Positions 7,449 to 15,148 of a DNA stretch of 54,192 nt are shown piece by piece (positions within the stretch are counted from its first letter, which is position 1; the number at the start of each line of letters is the position of its first letter). The position numbers and the translations under genes are program-made. The notes beneath the pieces were generated by a model, which was not told the DNA's origin, searched no databases, and saw nothing but the letters and a program-made list of their open reading frames with translations. Origin of the DNA: Mycolicibacterium llatzerense (GTDB taxonomy: Bacteria > Actinomycetota > Actinomycetes > Mycobacteriales > Mycobacteriaceae); the NCBI RefSeq assembly GCF_000878195.1, contig NZ_JXST01000042.1, forward strand, positions 1-54,192, given 5' to 3'.

Positions 7449-8656
7449 CTGTCGGCGAGCCCCAACCGCTTCAGCTGTCGCGGGCTCAGCGCGGTGCGCC
7501 GGACGTCGCCGTCGTACATGGCGAGAACGCGCGGATCCATGACGCGGCGCCACAGCATCGGAACGAGGCTGAGGACCAGCATCGCGGTGTAGTTGCTCGG
7601 CAGCTGCGGCGCGTCCGTGGCATGCCGAATCCCCTGGTAGCGGTGGGACGGGTCGGTGTGGTGGTCCGAATGGCGCTGCAGATGCAGCAGAAACACGTTC
7701 ATGATGACCGTGTTGCTGTTCCAGCTGTGCTCGGCACGCAGTCGCTCATAGCGGCCCGACGGTAGTTTCTGCCGGCGCAGCCCGTAGTGCGACAGGTAGT
7801 TCATGCCTTCCAGCAGGAAGATGCCGATGAGTGCCTGGCCGAACAGCCACGGCAGGACCACGGGCCGGAACCACAGTGCGAGCCCGGCGAACAGGACGAC
7901 ACTCAACAGCCAGGCATTGAGGACGTCATTGCGCAGGCTCCAGCGTGAATGGCCTTGCCGGTCAAGGCGTTTGGCTTCGAGCCGCCAGGCCGAGCGAGTG
8001 CTGCCGAGCGCCGACCGGACGACGAAGCAGTACACGTTCTCGCCGAAGCGGGCGCTCGCCGGGTCCTCCGGCGTCGCGACGCGGACGTGGTGCCCGCGGT
8101 TGTGCTCGACGTAGAACTGTCCGTACCAGCTCTGCGCGAGAGCCAACTTGCTGAGCCACCGTTCGGCGCGGTCGCGCCGGTGTCCCAATTCATGTGCGGC
8201 GTTGTTGGCGATGCCGCCGGACAGGCCGACCGCGACCATCAGCCCCAGTTTGTCGGTGAACGTCAACGTGACCCAGCCGCCGCCGGCCCACACCCAGCAG
8301 CCGAAGGCCAGCGCGAGGTACTGCGTGGGCAGGAACATGTGGGTGGCGAATCGGTAGAACTTGTCCTGCTGCAGCGCCGCCAGGATGCGGTCGGGTGCTC
8401 GGTCGTGCGTTTCCCGTCCGAACAGATGGTCGGCGGCGGGCCCCACGACCAGAATCACGACCAGTGCGGTCCACCAGAAGACGTGCAGCCGGGTGGTCCA
8501 CACCAGCAGCCAGGACAGGGTCACGGCGCCGGGGGCGGACGGGACCAGTAGCCACAGGTATCGCTTCGGGTCTCGCCAAGTGCGCTCAGTAACTTCTGAA
8601 TCCACGTCAATAGACCGCCGGTTTCGGCGGTCTGTTCGGGTGATCGACGTGGTCAT
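7445..8656 (-). CDS. AlkB-type alkane 1-monooxygenase / fatty-acid desaturase-like membrane hydroxylase
   Basis: The 403-residue integral membrane di-iron enzyme has all three histidine boxes of the AlkB/desaturase superfamily: HELGH (in NNAAHELGHRRDRAERW), EHNRGHH, and LQRHSDHH, plus the NYLSHYGL motif that separates AlkB from true desaturases. It would hydroxylate the terminal carbon of alkanes or a related lipid at the membrane using electrons from rubredoxin. No rubredoxin genes are adjacent, unlike the usual mycobacterial alkB-rubA-rubB arrangement, so its partner must be encoded elsewhere. ATG 8656 is chosen because TATAAA lies 7 nt upstream of it; in-frame starts further upstream give a non-homologous leader. 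A dyad at 8699-8716 is a possible operator. Confidence 0.88.
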   Translation of the reverse strand: MTTSITRTDRRNRRSIDVDSEVTERTWRDPKRYLWLLVPSAPGAVTLSWLLVWTTRLHVFWWTALVVILVVGPAADHLFGRETHDRAPDRILAALQQDKFYRFATHMFLPTQYLALAFGCWVWAGGGWVTLTFTDKLGLMVAVGLSGGIANNAAHELGHRRDRAERWLSKLALAQSWYGQFYVEHNRGHHVRVATPEDPASARFGENVYCFVVRSALGSTRSAWRLEAKRLDRQGHSRWSLRNDVLNAWLLSVVLFAGLALWFRPVVLPWLFGQALIGIFLLEGMNYLSHYGLRRQKLPSGRYERLRAEHSWNSNTVIMNVFLLHLQRHSDHHTDPSHRYQGIRHATDAPQLPSNYTAMLVLSLVPMLWRRVMDPRVLAMYDGDVRRTALSPRQLKRLGLADS

Positions 8657-9022
8657 CGGAGCATTTATACCGCTGCCGCTGTGAAGTCTCGACTCGGTTG
8701 GCAAAAATATTTGCCAGCGCCTTCCGATTTGTTGGTCAGATTGGCTTTGACCTGCATATTCTGGCTCAGAATCGCGGCTGACACGGCATTGCGGCAATTT
8801 GCACTGAATTGGCAGGAAACTCCCAGAAATGGGCGAAATCAGCGCACTGGAAAACGCAATTAATTGGCCCGCCGGTCAATAATGGGCGTTTATCGCTCAG
8901 GCAAATTCGCTTGTCGAAAGAAATAGCGGATTCGGGTGCTCGCTGGGCGCGGGGTCACGCGCGCCGCCGAGGCGGTTCCGGCGCGACGGGATTTCGTGCC
9001 CGCCCGCGCCGAAAAACCAGAC
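8657..9022. other. Non-coding spacer of lower GC between alkB-like gene and tRNA-Gly terminator
   Basis: No credible gene is seen. The stretch is AT-richer than its surroundings and contains the alkB-side promoter region, the 18-bp dyad at 8699-8716 and a short palindrome CAATTAATTG near 8860. The position directly downstream of a tRNA 3' end is a classic landing place for mobile elements, but no integrase, second tRNA fragment or att-like repeat is visible. Confidence 0.5.
8699..8716. promoter_or_regulatory. 18-bp perfect-arm dyad upstream of alkB-like gene
   Basis: TGGCAAA (8699-8705) and TTTGCCA (8710-8716) flank a 4-nt AT centre. It lies 43 bp upstream of the alkB-like start codon and about 30 bp upstream of its presumed -10 (8664-8669 on the minus strand), a good place for an operator. 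The sequence has the look of a LacI/GalR- or TetR-type site; the regulator is unknown. Confidence 0.5.
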
Positions 9023-9057
9023 CCAAAACAAAAGGACCGGCCTGGTCAGGCCGGTCC
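9023..9057 (-). terminator. Intrinsic terminator of tRNA-Gly
   Basis: Read on the minus strand, GGACCGGCCT pairs with AGGCCGGTCC (9034-9057, 10-bp perfect stem, 4-nt loop) and is followed by CCTTTTGTTTTGG, a U-rich tract. It begins 2 nt after the tRNA CCA end. Confidence 0.88.
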
Positions 9058-9059
9058 TG

Positions 9060-9133
9060 TGGAGCGGGCGACGGGAATCGAACCCGCGTAGCTAGTTTGG
9101 AAGACTAGGGCTCTACCATTGAGCTACGCCCGC
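9060..9133 (-). tRNA. tRNA-Gly (anticodon TCC)
   Basis: The minus strand folds as a cloverleaf: acceptor GCGGGCG with CGCCCGC, D-arm containing AGCTCAATGGTAGAGC, anticodon stem CTAGT/ACTAG with loop CTTCCAA (anticodon TCC), T-arm GCGGGTTCGATTCCCGT, discriminator T, and an encoded CCA (9062-9060). A terminator follows directly. A 13-bp tandem repeat at 9150-9172 upstream gives TACTGT elements that could serve as its -10. The tRNA-Gly 3' end is the type of sequence used as attB by phage L5. Confidence 0.95.
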
Positions 9134-9149
9134 GTGCACTGCTGCGATC

Positions 9150-9175
9150 ACAGTACCGGCAGACAGTACCGGGAC
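9150..9175. repeat. 13-bp tandem repeat in the tRNA-Gly promoter region
   Basis: ACAGTACCGG occurs at 9150-9159 and 9163-9172, spaced CAG. On the minus strand each copy contains TACTGT, a TANNNT -10 candidate. The copy nearer the tRNA would start transcription about 10 nt before the mature 5' end. The duplicate may be a tandem promoter element. Confidence 0.45.
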
Positions 9176-9255
9176 AGCGGCCGCCAATCCAATTGAGGTT
9201 GTCGTGTGTCTAGGACGTAGTATCTCGACCGCGGTAATGCGACCGCGACGAGGCA

Positions 9256-9332
9256 CGGGGTGTAGCGCAGCTTGGTAGCGCATCCGCTTTGGGAGCGGAA
9301 GGCCGCAGGTTCAAATCCTGTCACCCCGACCA
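9256..9332 (+). tRNA. tRNA-Pro (anticodon TGG)
   Basis: Acceptor CGGGGTG pairs with CACCCCG. The D-arm includes GCGCAGCTTGGTAGCGC, the anticodon stem TCCGC/GCGGA encloses loop TTTGGGA (anticodon TGG), the T-arm is GCAGGTTCAAATCCTGT, the discriminator is A, and CCA is encoded. It is divergent from tRNA-Gly and 39 nt upstream of tig. Transcription may read into tig, since no terminator separates them. Confidence 0.95.
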
Positions 9333-9371
9333 CCGACTGACGACAAGTATCAAAAAACAAGGAGTAACGCT

Positions 9372-10880
9372 GTGAAGAGCACCGTGGAGCAGTTGAGCCC
9401 CACCCGGGTTCGCATCAACGTGGAGGTGCCCTTCACCGAGCTTCAACCCGAGTTCGACCAGGCCTACAAGGAGCTGGCCAAGCAGGTCCGCCTGCCCGGC
9501 TTCCGCCCCGGCAAGGCCCCGGCCAAGCTGCTCGAGGCCCGTGTCGGCCGCGGCGCGGTGCTGGAGCAGGTCGTCAACAGCGCCATCCCGGCCCGCTACG
9601 GCGAGGCCGTCACCGCTGGCGACGTCAAGCCGCTGGGCCAGCCGGAGATCGATATCACCAAGCTCGAGGACAACGACGAGCTGGTCTTCACCGCTGAGGT
9701 CGACGTCCGTCCGGAGATCGCTCTGCCGGACCTGAAGGCCATCAAGATCTCGGTCGACCCGATCGTCATCGGCGACGACGAGGTCGACGCCGAGCTGCAG
9801 AACCTGCGTGCCCGCTTCGGCACCCTGACCGGTGTCGAGCGCGCCGCCGCTGACGGCGACTTCGTCTCGATCGACCTGTCGGCCACCGTCGACGGCGAGG
9901 ACGTGCCCGAGGCCAAGACCGAGGGCCTGTCGCACCAGATCGGTTCCGGTCAGCTGATCGAGGGCCTCGACGAGGCCATCATCGGCCTGAAGGCCGGCGA
10001 GTCCAAGGACTTCCCGACCACCCTGGCCGCCGGCGAGCACGCCGGCAAGGAAGCTCAGGTCTCCGTCACCGTCAAGTCGGTCAAGGAGCGCGAGCTGCCG
10101 GAGCCGGACGACGACTTCGCCCAGCTGGCGAGCGAGTTCGACACCATCGACGAGCTCAAGAACAGCCTCGTCGAGCAGGTTCGCCGGGTGAAGCAGATCG
10201 GCCAGGCCGAGCAGATCCGCGACAAGGCCGTCGAGGCCCTGCTGGAGCAGATCGAGGTGCCGCTGCCCGAGGCCATCGTCCAGGCCACCGTCGACGAGAC
10301 CGTGCACAACGCGGTCCACGGACTGGACCACGATGAGGCCAAGTTCGAGGAGCAGCTCAAGGAGCAGGGCAGCAGCCGCGAAGAGTTCGACGCGGACACC
10401 CGCACCAACGCCGAGAAGGCCGTCAAGACCCAGCTGCTGATGGACGCCATCGCCGACGAGCTGGACGTCAAGGTCGGCCAGGGCGACCTGATGGAGCGCA
10501 TCGCTCTGATGGCCCGTCAGTACGGCATCGAGCCGCAGCAGCTGATCCAGATCCTGCAGCAGAACAACCAGCTGCCGTCCATGTTCGCCGACATCCGTCG
10601 TGGCATGACCATCGCCGCCGTCGTCAGCGGTGCCACCGTCACCGACACCGACGGCAATGCGGTCGACACCGCGGAGTTCTTCGGCCCGGCCGCCGGCGCC
10701 GCTGAAGCCGAGGCCGCCGACGAGACCGAGGCTGCGGACGAGGTCGCCGACGAGGCTCCGGCCGAGGAAGCCAAGGACGAGAAGCCGGTCAAGGCGAAGA
10801 AGGCCAAGGCTGAGGCGAAGGACGAGAAGCCGGCCAAGGACAAGGACAAGAAGGCCAAGAAGGCGAAGGACGAGGACTGA
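9372..10880 (+). CDS. tig: Trigger factor, ribosome-associated chaperone
   Basis: Binds the ribosome exit tunnel and folds nascent chains. The 502 residues contain the ribosome-binding N-domain with the GFRPGKAP signature (about 43-50), an FKBP-type peptidyl-prolyl isomerase domain (about 155-245, GDFVSIDLSATVDGE and IGSGQLIEGLDEAI), the long helical C-domain, and an added low-complexity tail from about residue 440 that is first Ala/Glu/Asp-rich and then Lys/Asp/Glu-rich (KAKKAKAEAKDEKP). The tail makes it longer than M. tuberculosis Tig (466). The start is GTG after an AAGGAG Shine-Dalgarno. The tig-clpP1-clpP2 order is conserved in mycobacteria and groups folding with degradation. Confidence 0.97.
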   Translation: MKSTVEQLSPTRVRINVEVPFTELQPEFDQAYKELAKQVRLPGFRPGKAPAKLLEARVGRGAVLEQVVNSAIPARYGEAVTAGDVKPLGQPEIDITKLEDNDELVFTAEVDVRPEIALPDLKAIKISVDPIVIGDDEVDAELQNLRARFGTLTGVERAAADGDFVSIDLSATVDGEDVPEAKTEGLSHQIGSGQLIEGLDEAIIGLKAGESKDFPTTLAAGEHAGKEAQVSVTVKSVKERELPEPDDDFAQLASEFDTIDELKNSLVEQVRRVKQIGQAEQIRDKAVEALLEQIEVPLPEAIVQATVDETVHNAVHGLDHDEAKFEEQLKEQGSSREEFDADTRTNAEKAVKTQLLMDAIADELDVKVGQGDLMERIALMARQYGIEPQQLIQILQQNNQLPSMFADIRRGMTIAAVVSGATVTDTDGNAVDTAEFFGPAAGAAEAEAADETEAADEVADEAPAEEAKDEKPVKAKKAKAEAKDEKPAKDKDKKAKKAKDED

Positions 10881-10905
10881 GTCCTCAAACTCTGATCGTG
10901 GTACA

Positions 10906-10941
10906 GGTGCCGCAGGTGTCTTCAGTGATGCCTGCGGCACC
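10906..10941 (+). terminator. Stem-loop after tig
   Basis: GGTGCCGCAGG (10906-10916) pairs perfectly with CCTGCGGCACC (10931-10941) across a 14-nt loop. There is no U-tract, so it may act as a weak or factor-assisted terminator, or as a 3'-end stabiliser. Confidence 0.5.
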
Positions 10942-10962
10942 GTCCGCTCTACGGCGTCTGTG

Positions 10963-10975
10963 ACGCTGTGAGCGA
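10963..10975. promoter_or_regulatory. ClgR-like site upstream of clpP1
   Basis: The core CGC-N5-GCG (10964-10974) followed by AAC resembles the recognition pattern reported for the actinobacterial Clp regulator ClgR. It is centred about 59 bp before the likely clpP1 transcription start (TAGTGT at 11016-11021), a normal activator position. Confidence 0.45.
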
Positions 10976-11015
10976 ACTAGGCCCCGTCGGGGACTCGCGG
11001 CCGTCGGCCGTTGGT

Positions 11016-11021
11016 TAGTGT
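11016..11021 (+). promoter_or_regulatory. -10 element (TAGTGT) for clpP1-clpP2
   Basis: TAGTGT fits TANNNT. A start near 11028 gives a leader of about 29 nt with an AAGCAGG Shine-Dalgarno before GTG 11057. The -35 is weak, consistent with activator dependence. Confidence 0.4.
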
Positions 11022-11056
11022 CGTGTGAACGAACTCGAGAAAGCAGGTATCCAGTC

Positions 11057-11659
11057 GTGACTGACATGCGTTCAAGCGCACCGGGGCTCAACCTCACGGA
11101 CTCGGTCTATGAGCGTTTGCTTGCCGAGCGCATCATCTTCCTGGGCTCGCAGGTCGACGACGACATCGCCAACCGGCTGTGCGCTCAGATCCTGCTGCTG
11201 ACGGCCGAAGACCCGACCAAAGACATCCACATGTACATCAACTCGCCGGGTGGCTCGATCAGCGCCGGTATGGCGATCTTCGACACCATGCAGCTGTCGG
11301 ACTGCGACATCGCCACTTATGCGATGGGCATGGCCGCGTCCATGGGTGAGTTCCTGCTGGCCGCCGGCGCCAAGGGCAAGCGCCACGCGCTGCCGCACGC
11401 GCGGGTCCTGATGCACCAGCCGCTCGGTGGCGTCACCGGTAGCGCGTCGGACATCGCCATCCAGGCCGAGCAGTTCCACGTCATCAAGAAGGAAATGTTC
11501 CGGCTGAACGCGGAGTTCACCGGCAAGAGCATCGAGCAGATCGAGGCCGACTCCGACCGCGACCGCTGGTTCACCGCGCAGGAAGCGCTGGAATACGGCT
11601 TCGTCGACCACATCATCACCCGCGCAAACCTCAACGGCGGCAAGGGGGCCTCGAAGTGA
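11057..11659 (+). CDS. clpP1: ATP-dependent Clp protease proteolytic subunit 1
   Basis: Serine peptidase subunit of the mixed ClpP1P2 tetradecamer, essential in mycobacteria, fed by ClpX or ClpC1. From GTG 11057 it is 200 residues, the length of M. tuberculosis ClpP1 (both contain VTDMRS near the start). The catalytic Ser is S95 (GMAASMGE), the His is H120 (VLMHQP) and the Asp is in the DSDRDRW segment. The INSPGGSISAG oxyanion-side motif is present. A longer upstream frame exists, but the AAGCAGG Shine-Dalgarno and family length favour 11057. The stop overlaps the clpP2 start by 4 nt, so the two subunits are translationally coupled. Confidence 0.96.
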   Translation: MTDMRSSAPGLNLTDSVYERLLAERIIFLGSQVDDDIANRLCAQILLLTAEDPTKDIHMYINSPGGSISAGMAIFDTMQLSDCDIATYAMGMAASMGEFLLAAGAKGKRHALPHARVLMHQPLGGVTGSASDIAIQAEQFHVIKKEMFRLNAEFTGKSIEQIEADSDRDRWFTAQEALEYGFVDHIITRANLNGGKGASK

Positions 11660-12306
11660 TCTCCAAGCATCTGAACCCGGAGCTGGCTCCGCAGGCGCGC
11701 TACATCCTGCCGCAGTTCACGGAGCGCACGCACACGGGCGAGCGCATCGTCGACCCCTACGCCAAGCTGTTCGACGAGCGCATCATCTTCCTGGGTGCCC
11801 AGGTCGACGACGTGTCCGCCAACGACGTGATGGCCCAGCTGCTGGTGCTCGAGTCGCAGGACCCCGATCGCGACATCACCATGTACATCAACTCGCCGGG
11901 TGGCTCGTTCACCTCGCTGATGGCGATCTACGACACCATGCAGTACGTGCGTGCCGACATCCAGACTGTCTGCCTCGGTCAGGCCGCGTCGGCCGCCGCG
12001 GTGCTGCTGGCCGCCGGTACGCCCGGCAAGCGCATGGCCCTGCCGAACGCTCGCGTGCTGATCCACCAGCCGTCGCTCGGTGGCGTCATCCAGGGTCAGT
12101 TCTCGGACCTGGAAATCCAGGCCGCCGAGATCGAGCGCATGCGGACCCTCATGGAGGAGACGCTGGCGCGGCACACCGGCCGGACCGCCGAGCAGGTTCG
12201 CAAGGACACCGACCGCGACAAGATCCTCACCGCGGCCGACGCCAAGGAGTACGGGATCATCGACACGGTCCTCGAGTACCGGAAGCTCTCGGCCCAGAAG
12301 GCCTAG
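11656..12306 (+). CDS. clpP2: ATP-dependent Clp protease proteolytic subunit 2
   Basis: Partner of ClpP1 and the subunit that docks ClpX/ClpC1 in mycobacteria. The 216 residues carry INSPGGSFTSLMA, catalytic S112 (GQAASAAA) and H137 (VLIHQPS), and the Asp in KDTDRDKIL. The N-terminal extension before YILPQFTERT is characteristic of mycobacterial ClpP2. The GTG start lies in the GTGA overlap with clpP1. A strong stem-loop follows the stop. Confidence 0.96.
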   Translation: MISKHLNPELAPQARYILPQFTERTHTGERIVDPYAKLFDERIIFLGAQVDDVSANDVMAQLLVLESQDPDRDITMYINSPGGSFTSLMAIYDTMQYVRADIQTVCLGQAASAAAVLLAAGTPGKRMALPNARVLIHQPSLGGVIQGQFSDLEIQAAEIERMRTLMEETLARHTGRTAEQVRKDTDRDKILTAADAKEYGIIDTVLEYRKLSAQKA

Positions 12307-12320
12307 GTCTGTAAACGCGC

Positions 12321-12354
12321 AACGGCCGCCAACCTGTTCAGGTTGGCGGCCGTT
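12321..12354. terminator. Bidirectional terminator between clpP2 and the convergent gene
   Basis: AACGGCCGCCAACCTG (12321-12336) and its exact complement (12339-12354) form a 16-bp stem with a 2-nt centre. The + strand continues GGCGTTTGTT. It separates clpP2 from the convergent gene ending at 12364. Confidence 0.85.
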
Positions 12355-12363
12355 GGCGTTTGT

Positions 12364-13725
12364 TCAGTCCTTGGCCGAGCCGGCCTTCGACGAGGCGGAC
12401 GACGCGCCGCTCTTGGCGGCCTTCTTGTCCTTGGTCTTCTTGTCGGTGGCGTTCTTGCCCTTCGTCGAATCGTGTTGCGCTGACGACGAATTGTCGGTGC
12501 CGGACTTCTCGGACTTCTCCGGCTTGGTATCGGGCTTGGTGTCGGGCTTTTCCGGCTTGGTGGCCGTCGCCGGCTCGCTACCGGACTTGGTGGGCGAATC
12601 GTCGGTGCCCGCCGTCGGTGTCGTGCTTGCGGTCGACGCCGGAGAAGTCCGCTTGGTCCGCGGCTTCTGCACGGTCTTGGTGGGCTTCTTCTCGGTCTGG
12701 GTGGACGGCTTGTCGGCGCCGGCGGCGTCGTTCGTGCCCGCGGTGCCGGCAGCGGGGGCGTCCGGCTCCGACGCCTTGTCGGTCGCGGCAGTCGAACGCG
12801 GGGCGGTCGCCGCAGACGACAAGATGGACGACAGCTGCGGCTTCACCACGTTGAATGGCAGCGCCTTGCCCGTCACCAGCACGGAGATGAAGTTCGCGAC
12901 GGCGATCGCCGGGGACAGGGCGGCGAACGCCGCACCGGCGACGGGCGCGAGCGGAGCGAGTACCGACGGCAGCTGCAGCCCGGACGCCAGCGCGGCCGGC
13001 GCGGAGGCCAAGGCAGAGCCGGCGGCGTTGGTCGCGTTGGTCACTCTCGTCTTGACGGTGTCGATGGTCTGTTGGACCGGGTTGGTCGCAGTCGGTGCCG
13101 GGTCGGCTGCCGCGGCCGCCGGGCTCTCGGCCGCAGCGGGTGCCGGGCCGGCGGCGGCCGGCAGCAGGGTCGTCACGGCTTTGGTCAGGTTTGCGACCAG
13201 GTTGTACGCGAAGGTACCCACCACCTGGAACGGGAGCGTAAGCACATAGGACGCCAGCGCGATCGGCACCCACGGGAGATAGAAGGGATCGGTAGTCGCG
13301 CGGCTCAGTATCACCAGCGGTATGGACACCACCGATTGGACGGTGCTCTTGGCTGACGCGACCACGGCCTGCGCGAGGACTGTGATCACGTCGACGACGA
13401 CGTTGCCGGCCGTCGTGACCGGGTTGGCTGCCAGGGCGACCGGGTTGGCGGCCAGGGCAACCGGCCCCGCGGACGTGTTGGCCGCTGCGGCGCTGGTGAT
13501 CTGGTCGAGCAGCTGCTGCTGTTGCGCGGCCATGTCCTGCGCGAATGCCGCGAACTGGATGGCCCGGGATTCAATCCGCGGGGCGCTGATGGGCGCGGCA
13601 TGCGTCCGGATTGCGATCGGGCCGTTCGGCGTCAGGACGCAGGCCGCCGCGACGACACCGGCCAGCGGTAGGGCTTGGAGCCGCCGGAGTGGGGTAGCGG
13701 TAGTGGCGTGGCTGAGGTGATTCAT
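12364..13725 (-). CDS. Secreted Ala/Pro/Thr/Lys-rich protein
   Basis: Family not recognised. The 453-residue protein has an N-terminal signal peptide (RRLQALPLAGVVAAACVLTPNG, cleavage probably near HAAP), an Ala/Val/Pro-rich middle with hydrophobic segments (about 150-200, IPLVILSRATTDPFYLPWVPIALASYVLTLPF), and a C-terminal third (about 310-453) of Thr/Pro/Ser/Lys/Asp low complexity ending in a Lys-rich tail (KKTKDKKAAKSG). Residues around 92-105 are an exact PVALAAN tandem duplication. The layout resembles other mycobacterial exported PE/PPE-region-like proteins, but no PE or PPE motif is seen. AAGGACC precedes ATG 13725; longer in-frame starts run into the promoter of the divergent gene. 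Confidence 0.65.
   Translation of the reverse strand: MNHLSHATTATPLRRLQALPLAGVVAAACVLTPNGPIAIRTHAAPISAPRIESRAIQFAAFAQDMAAQQQQLLDQITSAAAANTSAGPVALAANPVALAANPVTTAGNVVVDVITVLAQAVVASAKSTVQSVVSIPLVILSRATTDPFYLPWVPIALASYVLTLPFQVVGTFAYNLVANLTKAVTTLLPAAAGPAPAAAESPAAAAADPAPTATNPVQQTIDTVKTRVTNATNAAGSALASAPAALASGLQLPSVLAPLAPVAGAAFAALSPAIAVANFISVLVTGKALPFNVVKPQLSSILSSAATAPRSTAATDKASEPDAPAAGTAGTNDAAGADKPSTQTEKKPTKTVQKPRTKRTSPASTASTTPTAGTDDSPTKSGSEPATATKPEKPDTKPDTKPEKSEKSGTDNSSSAQHDSTKGKNATDKKTKDKKAAKSGASSASSKAGSAKD
13417..13458 (-). repeat. 21-bp in-frame tandem duplication
   Basis: Two copies of a 21-bp unit differ at one base (13417-13437 and 13438-13458). They encode PVALAAN twice in the secreted Ala-rich protein. 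This is probably slippage within GC-rich coding sequence. Confidence 0.75.
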
Positions 13726-13798
13726 CGCGCAGGTCCTTCGCGTATTCGGATGAGAGCGTCGCTGGCTGGGGAGTGGGCCCCAGTCGAGAAGGCTAATT

Positions 13799-13820
13799 GA
13801 CGTAATCGGAAGATTACGTC
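13799..13820. promoter_or_regulatory. 22-bp perfect-arm dyad in divergent promoter region
   Basis: Arms GACGTAATC (13799-13807) and GATTACGTC (13812-13820) flank GGAA. It lies 74 bp upstream of the minus-strand secreted-protein gene and 117 bp upstream of the plus-strand propeller gene, so one regulator could control both. Its length and symmetry suit a TetR- or MarR-type dimer; the regulator is unknown. Confidence 0.5.
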
Positions 13821-13936
13821 GAAAGGTATGTTTTCGCCCTTCGTCGGCCACCCGCTTCGCGCCAAGAAACCACCAAGGCGCCCGCCGCACCCTGTGACGC
13901 GACCACGAATCCCGGCCACCCCGAACAGGACCCGTC

Positions 13937-15148
13937 ATGAGCCGACCCGCACGCCGTTCCGCCGTCGCATTGGCCGCTGCCGCTCTGGTCGCGTCCGTGG
14001 TGGCCGGATTGCCGGTGGCCCAGGCGAATCCAACCCCGGACACCTCGATGCCGGTGCCGTGGAATCAGGTCGGAGACGGCTGGACCCTGGCCACCTGGAA
14101 CCCGGTCCCCGGTCGACTCCCGGGCGAACGCCCCGACCCTGACGCGCCGGCACCCGCGAAGGCCGCCGAGACCCTGTTCCTGATCGATCCGGCCGGTCAT
14201 CGGTACGCCATCACCACGTTCGAGCCGACGGACAAAGGATGGCACCCGCGCCTGGTCGACTGGTCGGGCAACGGTGGTCGCGCACTGCTGACAATCGGCG
14301 ACTCGGTGATCGTCGTCGACTTGCGCACCGGCAGTCAGACGTCCTTCCCGTCGAGTGCTTCTCCGCGGTTCAGCCGGCCGGGCGGTGAAGCGATCGTGTT
14401 GTCGTCGACGAGCCACGACCAGCCCAGCACCTTGCAACGTGTCGACCTGGCGGGCAACGTGCAGCTGACCTACCCGACCGACGACCTGGCCGGCGCCGGC
14501 CGATTCGGCGGCGACTATCTGGAAACCCCCGACGGCACCACCCTCGTGCTGTCGACGGCCAACCGGGCCGATGACGAGGTGCCGCGGACCGACAACAGCT
14601 TCGTGCTCATGGGCAACGACGGGACTGTCGGGCGGGTGCTGCCGGTACCGATGCCGGACGCGGTGTGCCGGACGACCCGGTGGTTGGCGCCAACGGATTT
14701 CGTCGCCAGTTGTACCGCGCAGAAGTCCGCGAGCAGCCAGTTGTGGAAGGTGCCGATCGACGGGTCGGCGCCGACCGCGCTCACCGCCGTCAACAACGCG
14801 AAGAACGAACCCGGATTCGAAGGCGACTACGGCGACGTCGGCCTCTGGCAGCTGCCGAGCGGCACGTTCGTGCAGTCACTCGGCGCCTGCGGCGTGGTGT
14901 TCCTGTCGCGGGTGACGGCCGATGGTCACACCCAGCGCGTCAAGGTTCCGGGGGCGGGCAACAACATCGACGTCGTCGGCGCGTCCGGCGGTTCGCTGGT
15001 GCTGAAGTCGACGGCCGGATGCAGCCCGTCGCAGGCGCTGATGGCCTACGACCCGGCCGCGAACACCACGCGGGTCCTGCTCGGCCCGACGGTGAACGAC
15101 GGACACGTCGTCGACGCCATGACCTTCGGCGAGGGCTACCGGTCATGA
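13937..15148 (+). CDS. Secreted protein, probable beta-propeller (TolB-like)
   Basis: The 403 residues begin with a clear signal peptide (RRSAVALAAAALVASVVAG, cleavage after AQA, about residue 31). The mature part has repeating blade-like segments with aliphatic/Gly-Asp turns (SVIVVDLRTGSQTSF, PSTLQRVDLAGNVQLTY, SSQLWKVPIDGSAPTAL, QALMAYDPAANTTRVL), typical of TolB/YncE-like propellers. It has two Cys pairs (CRTTRW/CTAQ and CGVV/CSPS). Substrate unknown. The stop overlaps the ATG of the following secreted protein (ATGA), so the two form a coupled pair. AGGAC before ATG 13937 supports the start. Confidence 0.65.
   Translation: MSRPARRSAVALAAAALVASVVAGLPVAQANPTPDTSMPVPWNQVGDGWTLATWNPVPGRLPGERPDPDAPAPAKAAETLFLIDPAGHRYAITTFEPTDKGWHPRLVDWSGNGGRALLTIGDSVIVVDLRTGSQTSFPSSASPRFSRPGGEAIVLSSTSHDQPSTLQRVDLAGNVQLTYPTDDLAGAGRFGGDYLETPDGTTLVLSTANRADDEVPRTDNSFVLMGNDGTVGRVLPVPMPDAVCRTTRWLAPTDFVASCTAQKSASSQLWKVPIDGSAPTALTAVNNAKNEPGFEGDYGDVGLWQLPSGTFVQSLGACGVVFLSRVTADGHTQRVKVPGAGNNIDVVGASGGSLVLKSTAGCSPSQALMAYDPAANTTRVLLGPTVNDGHVVDAMTFGEGYRS

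Noticed and set aside
8681..9108. Frames in the alkB-tRNA spacer (60 and 99 residues)
   Set aside because: They run through the tRNA-Gly terminator and part of the tRNA itself, and encode compositionally odd Arg-rich sequence.
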